DNA from: Patulibacter sp.
GTDB lineage: Bacteria; Actinomycetota; Thermoleophilia; Solirubrobacterales; Solirubrobacteraceae
DNA: 5,557 bases
NCBI GenBank assembly: GCA_023268575.1
Contig: JALRCL010001024.1
Coordinates: 1-5,557, forward strand
Reading direction: 5' to 3'
Position numbers and translations under genes: made by a program. A model generated the notes under the pieces. It was not told the origin of the DNA, made no database searches, and worked only from the letters and a program-made list of their open reading frames with translations. Below are positions 1 through 5,557 of this stretch, piece after piece (positions within the stretch are counted from its first letter, which is position 1; every line of letters starts with the position of its first letter).

Positions 1-135
1 CATGTCACGCTCGAAGTCCGCATAAGTTTTGCCTGCTGTGTTGTGTTTGACATACAATTCAGTCAAGATCTGTTTCATCTTGGTGATTTCTTTGTACTGG
101 ATCTCGATATCGCTTTGCATGCCACGGGCGCCACC
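1..135 (-). CDS. clpP: ClpP protease internal fragment (foreign, partial)
   Basis: This is a piece of the catalytic subunit of the ATP-dependent Clp protease, a cytoplasmic serine peptidase. Read on the minus strand it gives 45 residues beginning GGARGMQSDIEIQYKEI, continuing through MKQILTELYVKH and ending in FERDM at the window edge. This matches the ClpP segment just after the catalytic His loop: the conserved GGA-x-G turn, the 'DI-x-IQ...EI' helix and the 'KH' then 'ER-x' region. In human CLPP the start is GGARGQATDIAIQ. The catalytic Ser and His would lie upstream and are absent. The catalytic Asp would fall about three residues beyond base 1. An in-frame stop at 172-174 and loss of homology above about 135 show the upstream part of the gene is missing. 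G+C is only about 40-45%, against about 70% next door, so the fragment comes from another genome. Family assignment is secure; the source organism is not identified. Confidence 0.85.
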
Positions 136-658
136 CGACGACGAGCGCGACGAGCACCGCGCGGGCACGGCTCAGCGCGCGGCCGACGTCGGCCGAGACG
201 CCGGCGAGACCTTGGTCGACGAGCTCGACGCGGCGGCCTGCCTCGAGCTTCGCGGCGAGCGCGGGGCGCACCGCCTGCAAGCCACCCGCGACGACGGTCC
301 CGACGTCGGTGAGCGTCAGCGTGACCGTGTCCTGGTCGCCGTCGACGACCGCCCGGTGCAGGTCGCGGGCGGCCGAGCGCACGAGGTCGGTGAACGCCTG
401 GCTGCCGACGAGTCCCTCGACCGTGGCGTGGATCAGCGGCCGGGCGGCCAGCAGGTCCGGCTCCTGGCGCACGAGGCCGTCGGTGACCCGCTCGGCGACG
501 ACCGACCGCACCCGGTCGTCCCGCAACGCCGCTGTGGCGCGGTCGGCGAAGCGGTCGCCGTCGCCGATGCTGCGCTGCAGGTAGCCGACGCCGACGGCGA
601 GCACGAGCACGACGCCGGCCAGCAGCGCCAGGGCGTCGGACAGCCGGGCTCGGGTCAT
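59..658 (-). CDS. Membrane-anchored protein of unknown function, 3' end lost at junction
   Basis: Genuine sequence covers about residues 1-176. The last ~23 residues of the open frame (ending at 59) are read out of frame from the foreign clpP DNA and should be ignored. Residues 9-27 form a clear N-terminal membrane helix (ALALLAGVVLVLAVGVGYL). They are followed by an Arg/Asp/Ala/Val-rich, probably extracytoplasmic helical domain (about 30-160). A second hydrophobic segment begins around residue 166 (AVLVALVVG) and is cut by the junction. I recall similar uncharacterised actinobacterial proteins with a membrane helix, an exposed helical region and a C-terminal helix, but I cannot name a family or function. 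The ATG at 658 lies only 10 nt after the purU stop, with a poor ribosome binding site, so translation is probably coupled to purU in one transcript. GC-rich codon use matches purU. Confidence 0.6.
   Translation of the reverse strand: MTRARLSDALALLAGVVLVLAVGVGYLQRSIGDGDRFADRATAALRDDRVRSVVAERVTDGLVRQEPDLLAARPLIHATVEGLVGSQAFTDLVRSAARDLHRAVVDGDQDTVTLTLTDVGTVVAGGLQAVRPALAAKLEAGRRVELVDQGLAGVSADVGRALSRARAVLVALVVGWRPWHAKRYRDPVQRNHQDETDLD
121..138. other. Chimeric junction between low-GC clpP and GC-rich DNA
   Basis: Base composition changes sharply here, from roughly 42% G+C on the left to over 70% on the right. The 15 bases at 121-135 can be read either as the ClpP turn GGARG (minus strand) or as the GC-rich continuation of the neighbouring membrane-protein gene in a different frame, so the exact breakpoint cannot be placed within them. 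A join inside a short stretch that fits both partners is typical of amplification or assembly chimeras. No insertion-sequence end, target duplication or attachment-site structure is visible. Confidence 0.75.
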
Positions 659-668
659 CGACGGCGGC

Positions 669-1556
<888 letters not shown>

Positions 1557-1568
1557 CGGCGCGCGCAT

Positions 1569-1619
1569 CCTCGCACGGGCGCCAGGCCCCCGCGAGCCGC
1601 GCCAGGCGGCCTGCGGTCC
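1569..1619 (-). repeat. Intercistronic paired mini-hairpins with identical loops
   Basis: The short gap between the AveC-like gene and purU holds a 9-bp direct repeat, gcgccaggc, at 1579-1587 and 1599-1607, spaced 20 bp apart. Each copy provides the loop of a small inverted repeat: gggc/gccc around loop gccag (1577-1589) and gccgc/gcggc around the same loop (1596-1610). Stems are only 4-5 bp, so this may be chance in GC-rich DNA. I see no intrinsic terminator here, which is consistent with co-transcription of the flanking genes. Confidence 0.3.
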
Positions 1620-2636
1620 TCAGTCGTTCGGTGTCATGTACGACGGCAGGTCGGCCATCGAGTCGCCGATCAGGCCGAAGAGCTGGAACGGCACGTGGTA
1701 GATGAAGAGGAGGCAGCAGAAGCAGAACGCGATCACGGCCAGCCACCGCGCCGGGGTCCGGATCCGCGCGGGCAGGCGCTCGACGCCGCGCTCCGGGAAG
1801 GACAGGCCCTGCGGGTGATCGATCGCGCTGAGCTTCAGCGCGGTGAACGCGACGCCGAGACTCGCGACGAGCGCCGACTCGTAGAGGGGGAACTGGTGCT
1901 GCGAGCCGGCCCAGAGCGTGAGCTCCGACGGGGTCTTCGCGTAGTGGTAGGCCTCGACGACCCGGATGAGGACGTTCTCCAGCACGAAGTCGAAGACGAA
2001 CGCCGCGGCGAAGACCGTCGCGTAGGCGCGGACGTTCGAGAACGCCGCGTCCCTCTCGCGCATCCGGCCGATCCAGGCGCAGGCGATCATCGCCACGGTG
2101 ATGCAGTAGTAGGTGTACTGCGGGATCCCCCAGATCAGCGCCTCGGCGTAGCGGGACTGGTGCTCGGGATCGTTCAGCGGGATGAAGGACGCCCACGATC
2201 CGAGGTTGATCGAATGCTGGTTCCACGCGAACAGGTACTGCTGCGTGTTGAGGATGCCGTCGGTGAAGCTGCCGATGAGCAGGCCGATGGTGATCTTCGC
2301 GTCGAGCGTGAAGTGCCCGAGCCGCAGGCGCGGGCGCACGACCACGAGGTACACGAGCAGCGACATCTCGACGACGCTCAGGGCCTCCACGATCCGCAGG
2401 GCGACCTGGCGCCAGTCGGCGTAGACGTCGGGGCCGGTGATGTCGACCGCCCGGAACTCGTCGCCCGAGAGGATCCAGCGGGCCCACCCCTGCGTGACGA
2501 GCAGCAGGACGCCGATCCCGACGACGGCCCAGATCGCGACGACGCCGGAGCGATCCTCCGGCGCGTCGGGACCTGGCGCAGCATGGGCCGCGTCGACGAT
2601 CGGGACGACGGACGAGGGACGGTGGACGGTGCTCAC
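1620..2636 (-). CDS. AveC-family (spirocyclase-like) integral membrane protein
   Basis: A 338-residue polytopic membrane protein that I recognise as a member of the 'spirocyclase AveC family', named after the Streptomyces avermitilis protein acting on the spiroketal step of avermectin synthesis. Most family members in mycobacteria and other actinobacteria have no known reaction. About seven hydrophobic segments lie near residues 31-50, 80-101, 113-127, 165-189, 204-224, 252-270 and 296-316. Family-like motifs are the NLGSWASFIP loop (144-153), the FDFVLE helix (215-220), the QHQFPLYES stretch (246-254) and the C-terminal HVPFQLFGL (314-322). The GTG start at 2636 is chosen because an AAGGAG lies 6 nt before it. 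No polyketide synthase is nearby; it probably heads a transcript with purU. Family membership is fairly sure from these motifs; substrate and reaction are unknown, and catalysis should not be assumed from the name. Confidence 0.82.
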   Translation of the reverse strand: MSTVHRPSSVVPIVDAAHAAPGPDAPEDRSGVVAIWAVVGIGVLLLVTQGWARWILSGDEFRAVDITGPDVYADWRQVALRIVEALSVVEMSLLVYLVVVRPRLRLGHFTLDAKITIGLLIGSFTDGILNTQQYLFAWNQHSINLGSWASFIPLNDPEHQSRYAEALIWGIPQYTYYCITVAMIACAWIGRMRERDAAFSNVRAYATVFAAAFVFDFVLENVLIRVVEAYHYAKTPSELTLWAGSQHQFPLYESALVASLGVAFTALKLSAIDHPQGLSFPERGVERLPARIRTPARWLAVIAFCFCCLLFIYHVPFQLFGLIGDSMADLPSYMTPND

Positions 2637-2642
2637 AGGTGG

Positions 2643-2648
2643 CTCCTT
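2643..2648 (-). promoter_or_regulatory. Ribosome binding site deciding the GTG start
   Basis: On the minus strand AAGGAG lies 6 nt before the GTG at 2634-2636. It is the best Shine-Dalgarno match in the window and fixes GTG as the start of the AveC-like gene. Confidence 0.75.
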
Positions 2649-2675
2649 CGGGGCGCGCGAACGCGGGCGGCCCGC

Positions 2676-2722
2676 ATGCTAGAGCAATTGCCGGACATGC
2701 TGTTCGAATTATCCGTCCCAAC
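2676..2722 (-). promoter_or_regulatory. Putative promoter/operator zone of the AveC-like gene
   Basis: This stretch 40-85 bp upstream of the GTG start contains the clusters caattg, ttcgaa and attatcc in otherwise GC-rich DNA, as expected at a promoter. An imperfect dyad, ggaca-tgc-tgttc (2693-2705), has 4 of 5 arm positions matching and could be an operator half-site pair. I could not place a confident -35/-10 pair with proper spacing, so the exact promoter is undetermined. Confidence 0.35.
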
Positions 2723-2904
2723 GACCTGTCGGGTCGCTCCGCCGGCGCGCGAGCGCCGCGTCGTCGTGGAAGGGCCGCAGCTCCGGCACGGAGGTCGGCG
2801 CGGCCACCGTCGCGATCCGCGACCGCTGGCGACGCGCGGGGACTCGGCGACCTCGCGCCCCCTCCTCGAGCATCAGGTTCGGCGGGCGGTGCTCCGGAAC
2901 GACG

Positions 2905-2926
2905 ACGGCGCCCCGGAGGGCGCCGT
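2905..2926 (-). terminator. Strong hairpin with UCCG tetraloop after acyl-CoA dehydrogenase
   Basis: A perfect 9-bp inverted repeat, acggcgccc / gggcgccgt, encloses a 4-base loop. In minus-strand RNA the loop is UCCG closed by a C-G pair, fitting the exceptionally stable UNCG tetraloop class; on the plus strand it would be CGGA, which does not fit. This orientation and its place about 65 nt after the stop at 2993 support a terminator for the minus-strand gene. There is no U-tract, as is common in high-GC actinobacteria. Confidence 0.6.
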
Positions 2927-2931
2927 GCGGG

Positions 2932-2950
2932 CGGACGGTCGGGCCGTCCG
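2932..2950 (-). terminator. Second hairpin after acyl-CoA dehydrogenase
   Basis: A perfect 7-bp inverted repeat, cggacgg / ccgtccg, with a 5-base loop lies 5 bp from the stronger hairpin. In the direction of transcription it comes first, about 45 nt after the stop codon. The tandem arrangement suggests a double-hairpin 3' end, though GC-rich DNA makes short inverted repeats common. Confidence 0.4.
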
Positions 2951-2992
2951 GTGCGTCGCCGGCGGACGCCGACGACGCGAGCGAGCGGAGGC

Positions 2993-4936
2993 TCAGGCCT
3001 CGACGGCGTGCCCCTGGCCGAGCTTCGCCGCCTGCGCGGCGTCGAACTCGGGCTGGCGGTAGTTCTCCGGGTCGCCGAAGAGCGGCGTCTCCGGGTCGGC
3101 GGCGATGACGCCCTCCTCGATGAACGAGTAGCGGCCCTCGAGCGCGCCCTTGGCGACCTTGCGGGTCTGGTCGTCGTCGTTGTCCTTGAGCTCGGCGAAC
3201 AGCGCCTTCGCGCGGCGGCGGCACTGCGTGGAGAACGCGTCGGCGAGCTCGTCGATCGCGGCGGCGTCCTGCGGGCGCTGCTTCTTCAGGTGCTCGGCGT
3301 ACACGACGGCGCTGGAGATCGAGAAGAGCTCGGCGCCGATGTCGACGATCCGGCCGAGGATCGCGGTGCGGTCCACGAGCTTCGCGCCGTTCTTGCCCAT
3401 CGCGTAGAACGTCACGCGCGCGAGCTTGCGCGCGTTGCGCTCGACGAACCGCAGGTGCGTGGCGAGCTCGCCGAACTCGTCGTAGCTGCGCGGGTTCTGG
3501 CCGTCGCCGACGGTGAGCTGCGGGAACCACTTGGCGTAGAAGCCGCCGGCCTTCGCCGCGAGCTTCGCCTTCTCGGCCGGGCCGCCGTCGCCCTCGATGA
3601 GCTCGCCGGCGATCTGCAGGTGCTGGTCGATGGCCTCGCGGGCGATCTGCAGGTGCATGATCTCCGTCGAGCCCTCGAAGATGCGGTTGATGCGCATGTC
3701 GCGCAGCGTCCGCTCCATCGGGACGGCGCGCTCGCCGCGGGCGGCCAGCGACTCGGCGGTCTCGTAGCCGCGGCCGCCGCGCACCTGCACGGCGTCGTCG
3801 ATCGCCTTCCAGGCCAGCTCGGAGCCGACGAGCTTCGCGACGGCGGCCTCGATCCGGATGTCGGAGCGCTTCGTGTGCGCCAGGCGGGTGGCGACCTCGA
3901 CGACGGCCTCGATGCCGAACGCCGTGGCGTGGATGTTCGCGATCTTCGACGCGACCTCGTCGTGCTGGCCGACGGGCTTGCCCCACTGGGCGCGCTCCGT
4001 GCCGAAGTCGCGCACCACGCGGGAGGCCCACTTCGTCGCACCGGCGCAGATCGCCGGGAGCGACAGGCGGCCGGTGTTCAGCGTCTGGAAGGCGATCTTC
4101 AGGCCCTCGCCCTCGCCGCCGATGAGGTTCTCCTTCGGCACGAAGACGTTCTCGAGCCGCGTGACCGAGTTCTCGATGCCCCGGAGGCCCATGAACTGGT
4201 TGCGGTGCTCGACCGAGACGCCCTCGGAGTGGTAGTCCAGGACGAACGCCGAGACGCCGCCGCGGCGACCCTCGCTCTTCGGGATCCGCGCCATGATCAC
4301 GACGATGTCGGCGATCGCGCCGTTCGTCGCCCAGAGCTTCCGGCCGTTGAGGACGTAGCCGGAGCCGTCCTCGGTCGGGACGGCCGAGCACTGCAGGCGA
4401 GCCGGGTCCGAGCCGACGTCCGGCTCGGTCAGGAGGAAGGCCGAGATGTGGTCCTTGGCGACCTTCGGGAGCCACTTCTGCTTCTGCTCCTCGGTGCCGG
4501 CGATCACCAGCGGCTCGGCGACGCCGATCGACTGGTGGGCGGAGAGCAGGGCGCCGAGGGCGCCGTGGTACGTGCCGGCCATCGACATGGCGCGGCCGTA
4601 GGTCATGCGCGAGTGGCCGAGGCCGCCGTACTTCTTCGGGATCTTGATGCCGAACGCGCCGAGGTCCTTCAGGCCCTGGATGACCTCGTCCGGGATCTTC
4701 GCGTCGCGCTCGATCTGGAGCGGGTCGACCTTCGTCTCGAGGAACTCGCGGAACTCGGCGAGGAACTGCGCGCCGGCGGCCTCGGCCTCCGGCTCCTCGA
4801 CGGGCAGAGGGTGGATGAGGTCGAGGCGGAAGTCGCCCAGGTAGAGCTCCTTGCCGAAGGACGGGAGCTTCCAGTCCTGCTCGCGCGCCTCCTCGACGAA
4901 CTTGCGGGACTCTTCGCTGGTCGGGGCGTTGGTCAT
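2993..4936 (-). CDS. fadE: Long-chain/very-long-chain-type acyl-CoA dehydrogenase (FadE)
   Basis: This FAD enzyme should catalyse the first step of fatty-acid beta-oxidation, converting acyl-CoA to trans-2-enoyl-CoA and passing electrons to electron-transfer flavoprotein. At 647 aa it is longer than ordinary acyl-CoA dehydrogenases (about 380-400 aa) and resembles VLCAD/ACAD9-type proteins with an extra C-terminal helical domain. Residues 55-165 are the N-terminal helical domain. The middle beta domain carries LLTEPDVGSD (168-177) and LNGRKLWATNG (196-206). The C-terminal helical domain runs from about 275 to 440, with AVQVRGGRGYE (382-392) and RIFEGSTEIM (418-427). E421 in FEGS aligns with the catalytic base of MCAD and VLCAD. 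Residues 450-647 are the extra domain. The ATG at 4936 has GGAG 10 nt upstream and a perfect palindrome 24 nt upstream, implying TetR-type control. Exact chain-length preference cannot be read from the sequence; the symbol is the generic one. Confidence 0.93.
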   Translation of the reverse strand: MTNAPTSEESRKFVEEAREQDWKLPSFGKELYLGDFRLDLIHPLPVEEPEAEAAGAQFLAEFREFLETKVDPLQIERDAKIPDEVIQGLKDLGAFGIKIPKKYGGLGHSRMTYGRAMSMAGTYHGALGALLSAHQSIGVAEPLVIAGTEEQKQKWLPKVAKDHISAFLLTEPDVGSDPARLQCSAVPTEDGSGYVLNGRKLWATNGAIADIVVIMARIPKSEGRRGGVSAFVLDYHSEGVSVEHRNQFMGLRGIENSVTRLENVFVPKENLIGGEGEGLKIAFQTLNTGRLSLPAICAGATKWASRVVRDFGTERAQWGKPVGQHDEVASKIANIHATAFGIEAVVEVATRLAHTKRSDIRIEAAVAKLVGSELAWKAIDDAVQVRGGRGYETAESLAARGERAVPMERTLRDMRINRIFEGSTEIMHLQIAREAIDQHLQIAGELIEGDGGPAEKAKLAAKAGGFYAKWFPQLTVGDGQNPRSYDEFGELATHLRFVERNARKLARVTFYAMGKNGAKLVDRTAILGRIVDIGAELFSISSAVVYAEHLKKQRPQDAAAIDELADAFSTQCRRRAKALFAELKDNDDDQTRKVAKGALEGRYSFIEEGVIAADPETPLFGDPENYRQPEFDAAQAAKLGQGHAVEA

Positions 4937-4946
4937 GGCTTCAGGT

Positions 4947-4951
4947 CTCCG
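4947..4951 (-). promoter_or_regulatory. Ribosome binding site of the acyl-CoA dehydrogenase
   Basis: On the minus strand CGGAG ends 10 nt before the ATG at 4934-4936. Spacing is slightly long but it is the only purine-rich match there and supports this start, which also lies immediately downstream of the palindromic operator. Confidence 0.55.
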
Positions 4952-4960
4952 AGGAGGTGG

Positions 4961-4978
4961 ATTGACTGGTCAGTCAAT
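4961..4978. promoter_or_regulatory. Perfect 18-bp palindrome, likely TetR-family operator
   Basis: The arms attgactg and cagtcaat are perfect inverted repeats around a central gt. This is far less GC-rich than its surroundings and sits 24 bp upstream of the acyl-CoA dehydrogenase start, where a bound repressor would block the promoter or early transcript. TetR-family regulators of fatty-acid degradation commonly bind palindromes of this size with TGAC/GTCA arms. By inference it is the operator of an acyl-CoA-responsive repressor. No such regulator is encoded in the window. In the minus-strand sense the left arm begins TTGACT, a near-consensus -35, but no matching -10 lies 16-18 bp further on, so I do not assign a promoter. 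Confidence 0.7.
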
Positions 4979-5066
4979 ACCCAGGGTAGCGCACCGGCAA
5001 CCACGGCTCCACCGAACCCGACCGGCGGTAGGACGGGCGCCCCGCGTCCCCGTCCGTCGACGACGA

Positions 5067-5089
5067 CGGGCCGCCCAGAGGGCGGCCCG
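5067..5089 (-). terminator. GC-rich hairpin between NlpC/P60 gene and acyl-CoA dehydrogenase
   Basis: A perfect 9-bp inverted repeat, cgggccgcc / ggcggcccg, surrounds a 5-base loop (cagag). Counting C5076 with G5080 gives 10 bp and a 3-base loop. It lies about 60-80 nt after the NlpC/P60 stop codon and upstream of the operator, as expected for a terminator of the peptidase gene. There is no U-tract, as with the other hairpins here. Confidence 0.6.
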
Positions 5090-5127
5090 CGGAAGACGCG
5101 ATCCGGAGCGGCCCGGTCGCGGGGGAA

Positions 5128-5145
5128 CGGCGGCGCGCGCCGCCG
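5128..5145. repeat. 18-bp perfect CG-only palindrome after the NlpC/P60 stop
   Basis: The run cggcggcgcgcgccgccg is perfectly self-complementary and begins 4 bp beyond the stop codon at 5150. In RNA it could fold as a short hairpin and may add to the downstream terminator. Because it is composed only of C and G, a fortuitous origin is quite possible. Confidence 0.3.
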
Positions 5146-5149
5146 GAGG

Positions 5150-5521
5150 TCAGCCGGTCACGCGCCGGGCGCCGACGTAGTGGTCGTCCCAGTAGCCGCT
5201 CGAGAAGGAGTGCTCCATGACGCCCTTCGTCGTGGCGGAGATGGCCGTCGTGGCGCTCGTGGCCACGCCGACGTGCGAGGCGCCGGAGCCGGCGCTGTCG
5301 AAGAAGACGAGGTCGCCGGGCTGGATGCTCGCCCGGTCGACGGCGACGCCCTGCTTGTACTGGTCGAAGCTCGTGCGCGGCAGCGAGATGCCGGCGCGCT
5401 TGAAGGCCCAGACGGTGAGGCCCGAGCAGTCGCTCGGGATGGAATCGGCCTCTCCGCGCTTGCCGACGGCCATTGAAGGCCTCGAAACCTTCAGCCTTTC
5501 GGAGAACGACGACGAAGACAC
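5150..5521 (-). CDS. NlpC/P60 cell-wall peptidase, C-terminal core only (N-terminus lost)
   Basis: This family of papain-like cysteine peptidases cleaves peptidoglycan stem peptides (often D-gamma-glutamyl-diaminopimelate bonds) outside the cell. In the 123-codon open frame the recognisable part starts at DCSGLTVWAF, with the nucleophile C32. It continues through PRTSFDQY (48-55), the family's IQPGDLVFF strand (66-74), SHVGV with the catalytic H83, a third polar residue probably H104 in MEHS, and the terminal YVGARRV. The usual lead-in before the Cys (a helix and a 'PYVWGG' type motif) and any signal peptide or cell-wall-binding domain are missing. Residues 1-30 are a Ser/Arg-rich string unlike the family, so sequence beyond about 5430 is probably foreign and the start at 5521 is not real. 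The family call is firm; the native full-length protein cannot be deduced. Confidence 0.8.
   Translation of the reverse strand: MSSSSFSERLKVSRPSMAVGKRGEADSIPSDCSGLTVWAFKRAGISLPRTSFDQYKQGVAVDRASIQPGDLVFFDSAGSGASHVGVATSATTAISATTKGVMEHSFSSGYWDDHYVGARRVTG
5428..5475. other. Probable chimeric junction at the right end
   Basis: NlpC/P60 similarity on the minus strand stops immediately before the DCSG motif (Cys codon at 5426-5428). To the right, G+C falls to somewhat under 60% and GAA/GAC-type codons appear in an unrelated plus-strand frame. The breakpoint probably lies just outside the Cys codon, possibly up to about 5475. It is less sharply defined than the left junction because the composition change is smaller. 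Confidence 0.5.
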
Positions 5522-5557
5522 GATGGCAGATGACGAGCGCTACAAGGACGCGGATAG
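5439..5557 (+). CDS. Unrecognised acidic protein fragment, runs off the right edge
   Basis: A plus-strand frame is open from before the ATG at 5439 to the window edge. It reads ...PTAIEGLETFSLSEN, then an acidic run (DDEDTMADDER) and YKDAD. I do not recognise the family. The amino-acid mix (few Arg/Ala/Pro, many Asp/Glu) differs from typical antisense shadows in GC-rich DNA, which suggests real coding sequence, probably from a different genome from the central genes. The true start may be upstream beyond the junction, or an internal ATG at 5523. A purine-rich ggaga at 5501-5505 is too far from 5523 to be convincing. Low certainty. Confidence 0.3.
   Translation, partial: MESASPRLPTAIEGLETFSLSENDDEDTMADDERYKDAD

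Larger units (their letters stand above)
2637..2992. other. 356-bp intergenic region: terminators on one side, promoter zone on the other
   Basis: No convincing gene is present. The right part (about 2905-2950) holds two hairpins that probably end the acyl-CoA dehydrogenase transcript. The left part (about 2676-2722) is an island unusually rich in A and T for this genome and is the likely promoter area for the AveC-like gene. In between, a 54-codon frame runs on the minus strand from an ATG at 2873 to TAA at 2709. It lacks a correctly spaced ribosome binding site and recognisable motifs, and is Arg/Ala/Pro-rich like random GC-rich sequence, so I do not call it a gene. Confidence 0.6.

Noticed and set aside
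1..138. Horizontal transfer or mobile-element insertion as the reason for the low-GC left end
   Set aside because: No inverted repeats, target duplication, integrase or attachment site is visible, the foreign piece is a housekeeping protease fragment, and the join lies in shared short sequence, all of which fit a chimera better.
2709..2873. 54-codon minus-strand frame in the intergenic region
   Set aside because: No ribosome binding site at proper spacing, no motif, composition like random GC-rich sequence, and it overlaps the likely promoter zone of the AveC-like gene.
2639..5476. Very long plus-strand open frame (945 codons) antisense to the acyl-CoA dehydrogenase
   Set aside because: It is rich in Arg, Ala, Leu, Val and Asp, has no family motifs, and covers a clearly real gene on the other strand and two junction/intergenic regions. 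High-GC genes routinely produce such antisense frames.
5439..5490. Resemblance of 'RLPTAIEGLE' to the KaiC/RadA-type 'PTGIEGLDEI' motif
   Set aside because: The residues that should follow (a glycine-rich Walker A approach) are absent; the sequence turns into an acidic Ser/Asp/Glu stretch, so the similarity is too short to use.

Overview
The window is mostly about 5.3 kb of very GC-rich DNA (roughly 70% G+C, codons mostly ending in G or C). All confidently identified genes lie on the minus strand. Base composition, gene content and long spurious antisense reading frames suggest a high-GC actinobacterium, perhaps of the Thermoleophilia/Solirubrobacterales type. That placement is inferred from style; no phylogenetic marker of the main genome is present.

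Reading in the direction of transcription (right to left): (1) the C-terminal catalytic core of an NlpC/P60 cell-wall peptidase, whose N-terminal part is missing, followed by a strong GC-rich hairpin. (2) A complete acyl-CoA dehydrogenase of the long, VLCAD/FadE-like class (647 aa). It is preceded by a perfect 18-bp TetR-type palindrome and followed by two hairpins. (3) A complete seven-segment membrane protein of the AveC 'spirocyclase' family, starting at a GTG with a good ribosome binding site. (4) purU, formyltetrahydrofolate deformylase. (5) A membrane-anchored protein of unknown function, cut off near the left end. Genes 3 to 5 are closely spaced (51 and 10 nt gaps) and probably form one transcript; gene 2 is probably its own fatty-acid-responsive unit.

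Both ends look foreign. Positions 1 to about 121-138 are roughly 42% G+C and encode, on the minus strand, an unmistakable internal piece of ClpP, fused out of frame to the GC-rich membrane-protein gene at a short shared GC-rich stretch. At the right end the NlpC/P60 homology stops abruptly just before its catalytic Cys motif, and the last ~120 bases carry an unrelated open plus-strand frame of lower G+C. The simplest explanation is that the window is a whole metagenomic or single-cell contig with chimeric joins at both ends.

I found no convincing new multi-gene system, mobile element, RNA gene or CRISPR array. The most biologically interesting items are the AveC-like membrane protein outside any polyketide cluster and the palindromic operator in front of the acyl-CoA dehydrogenase.
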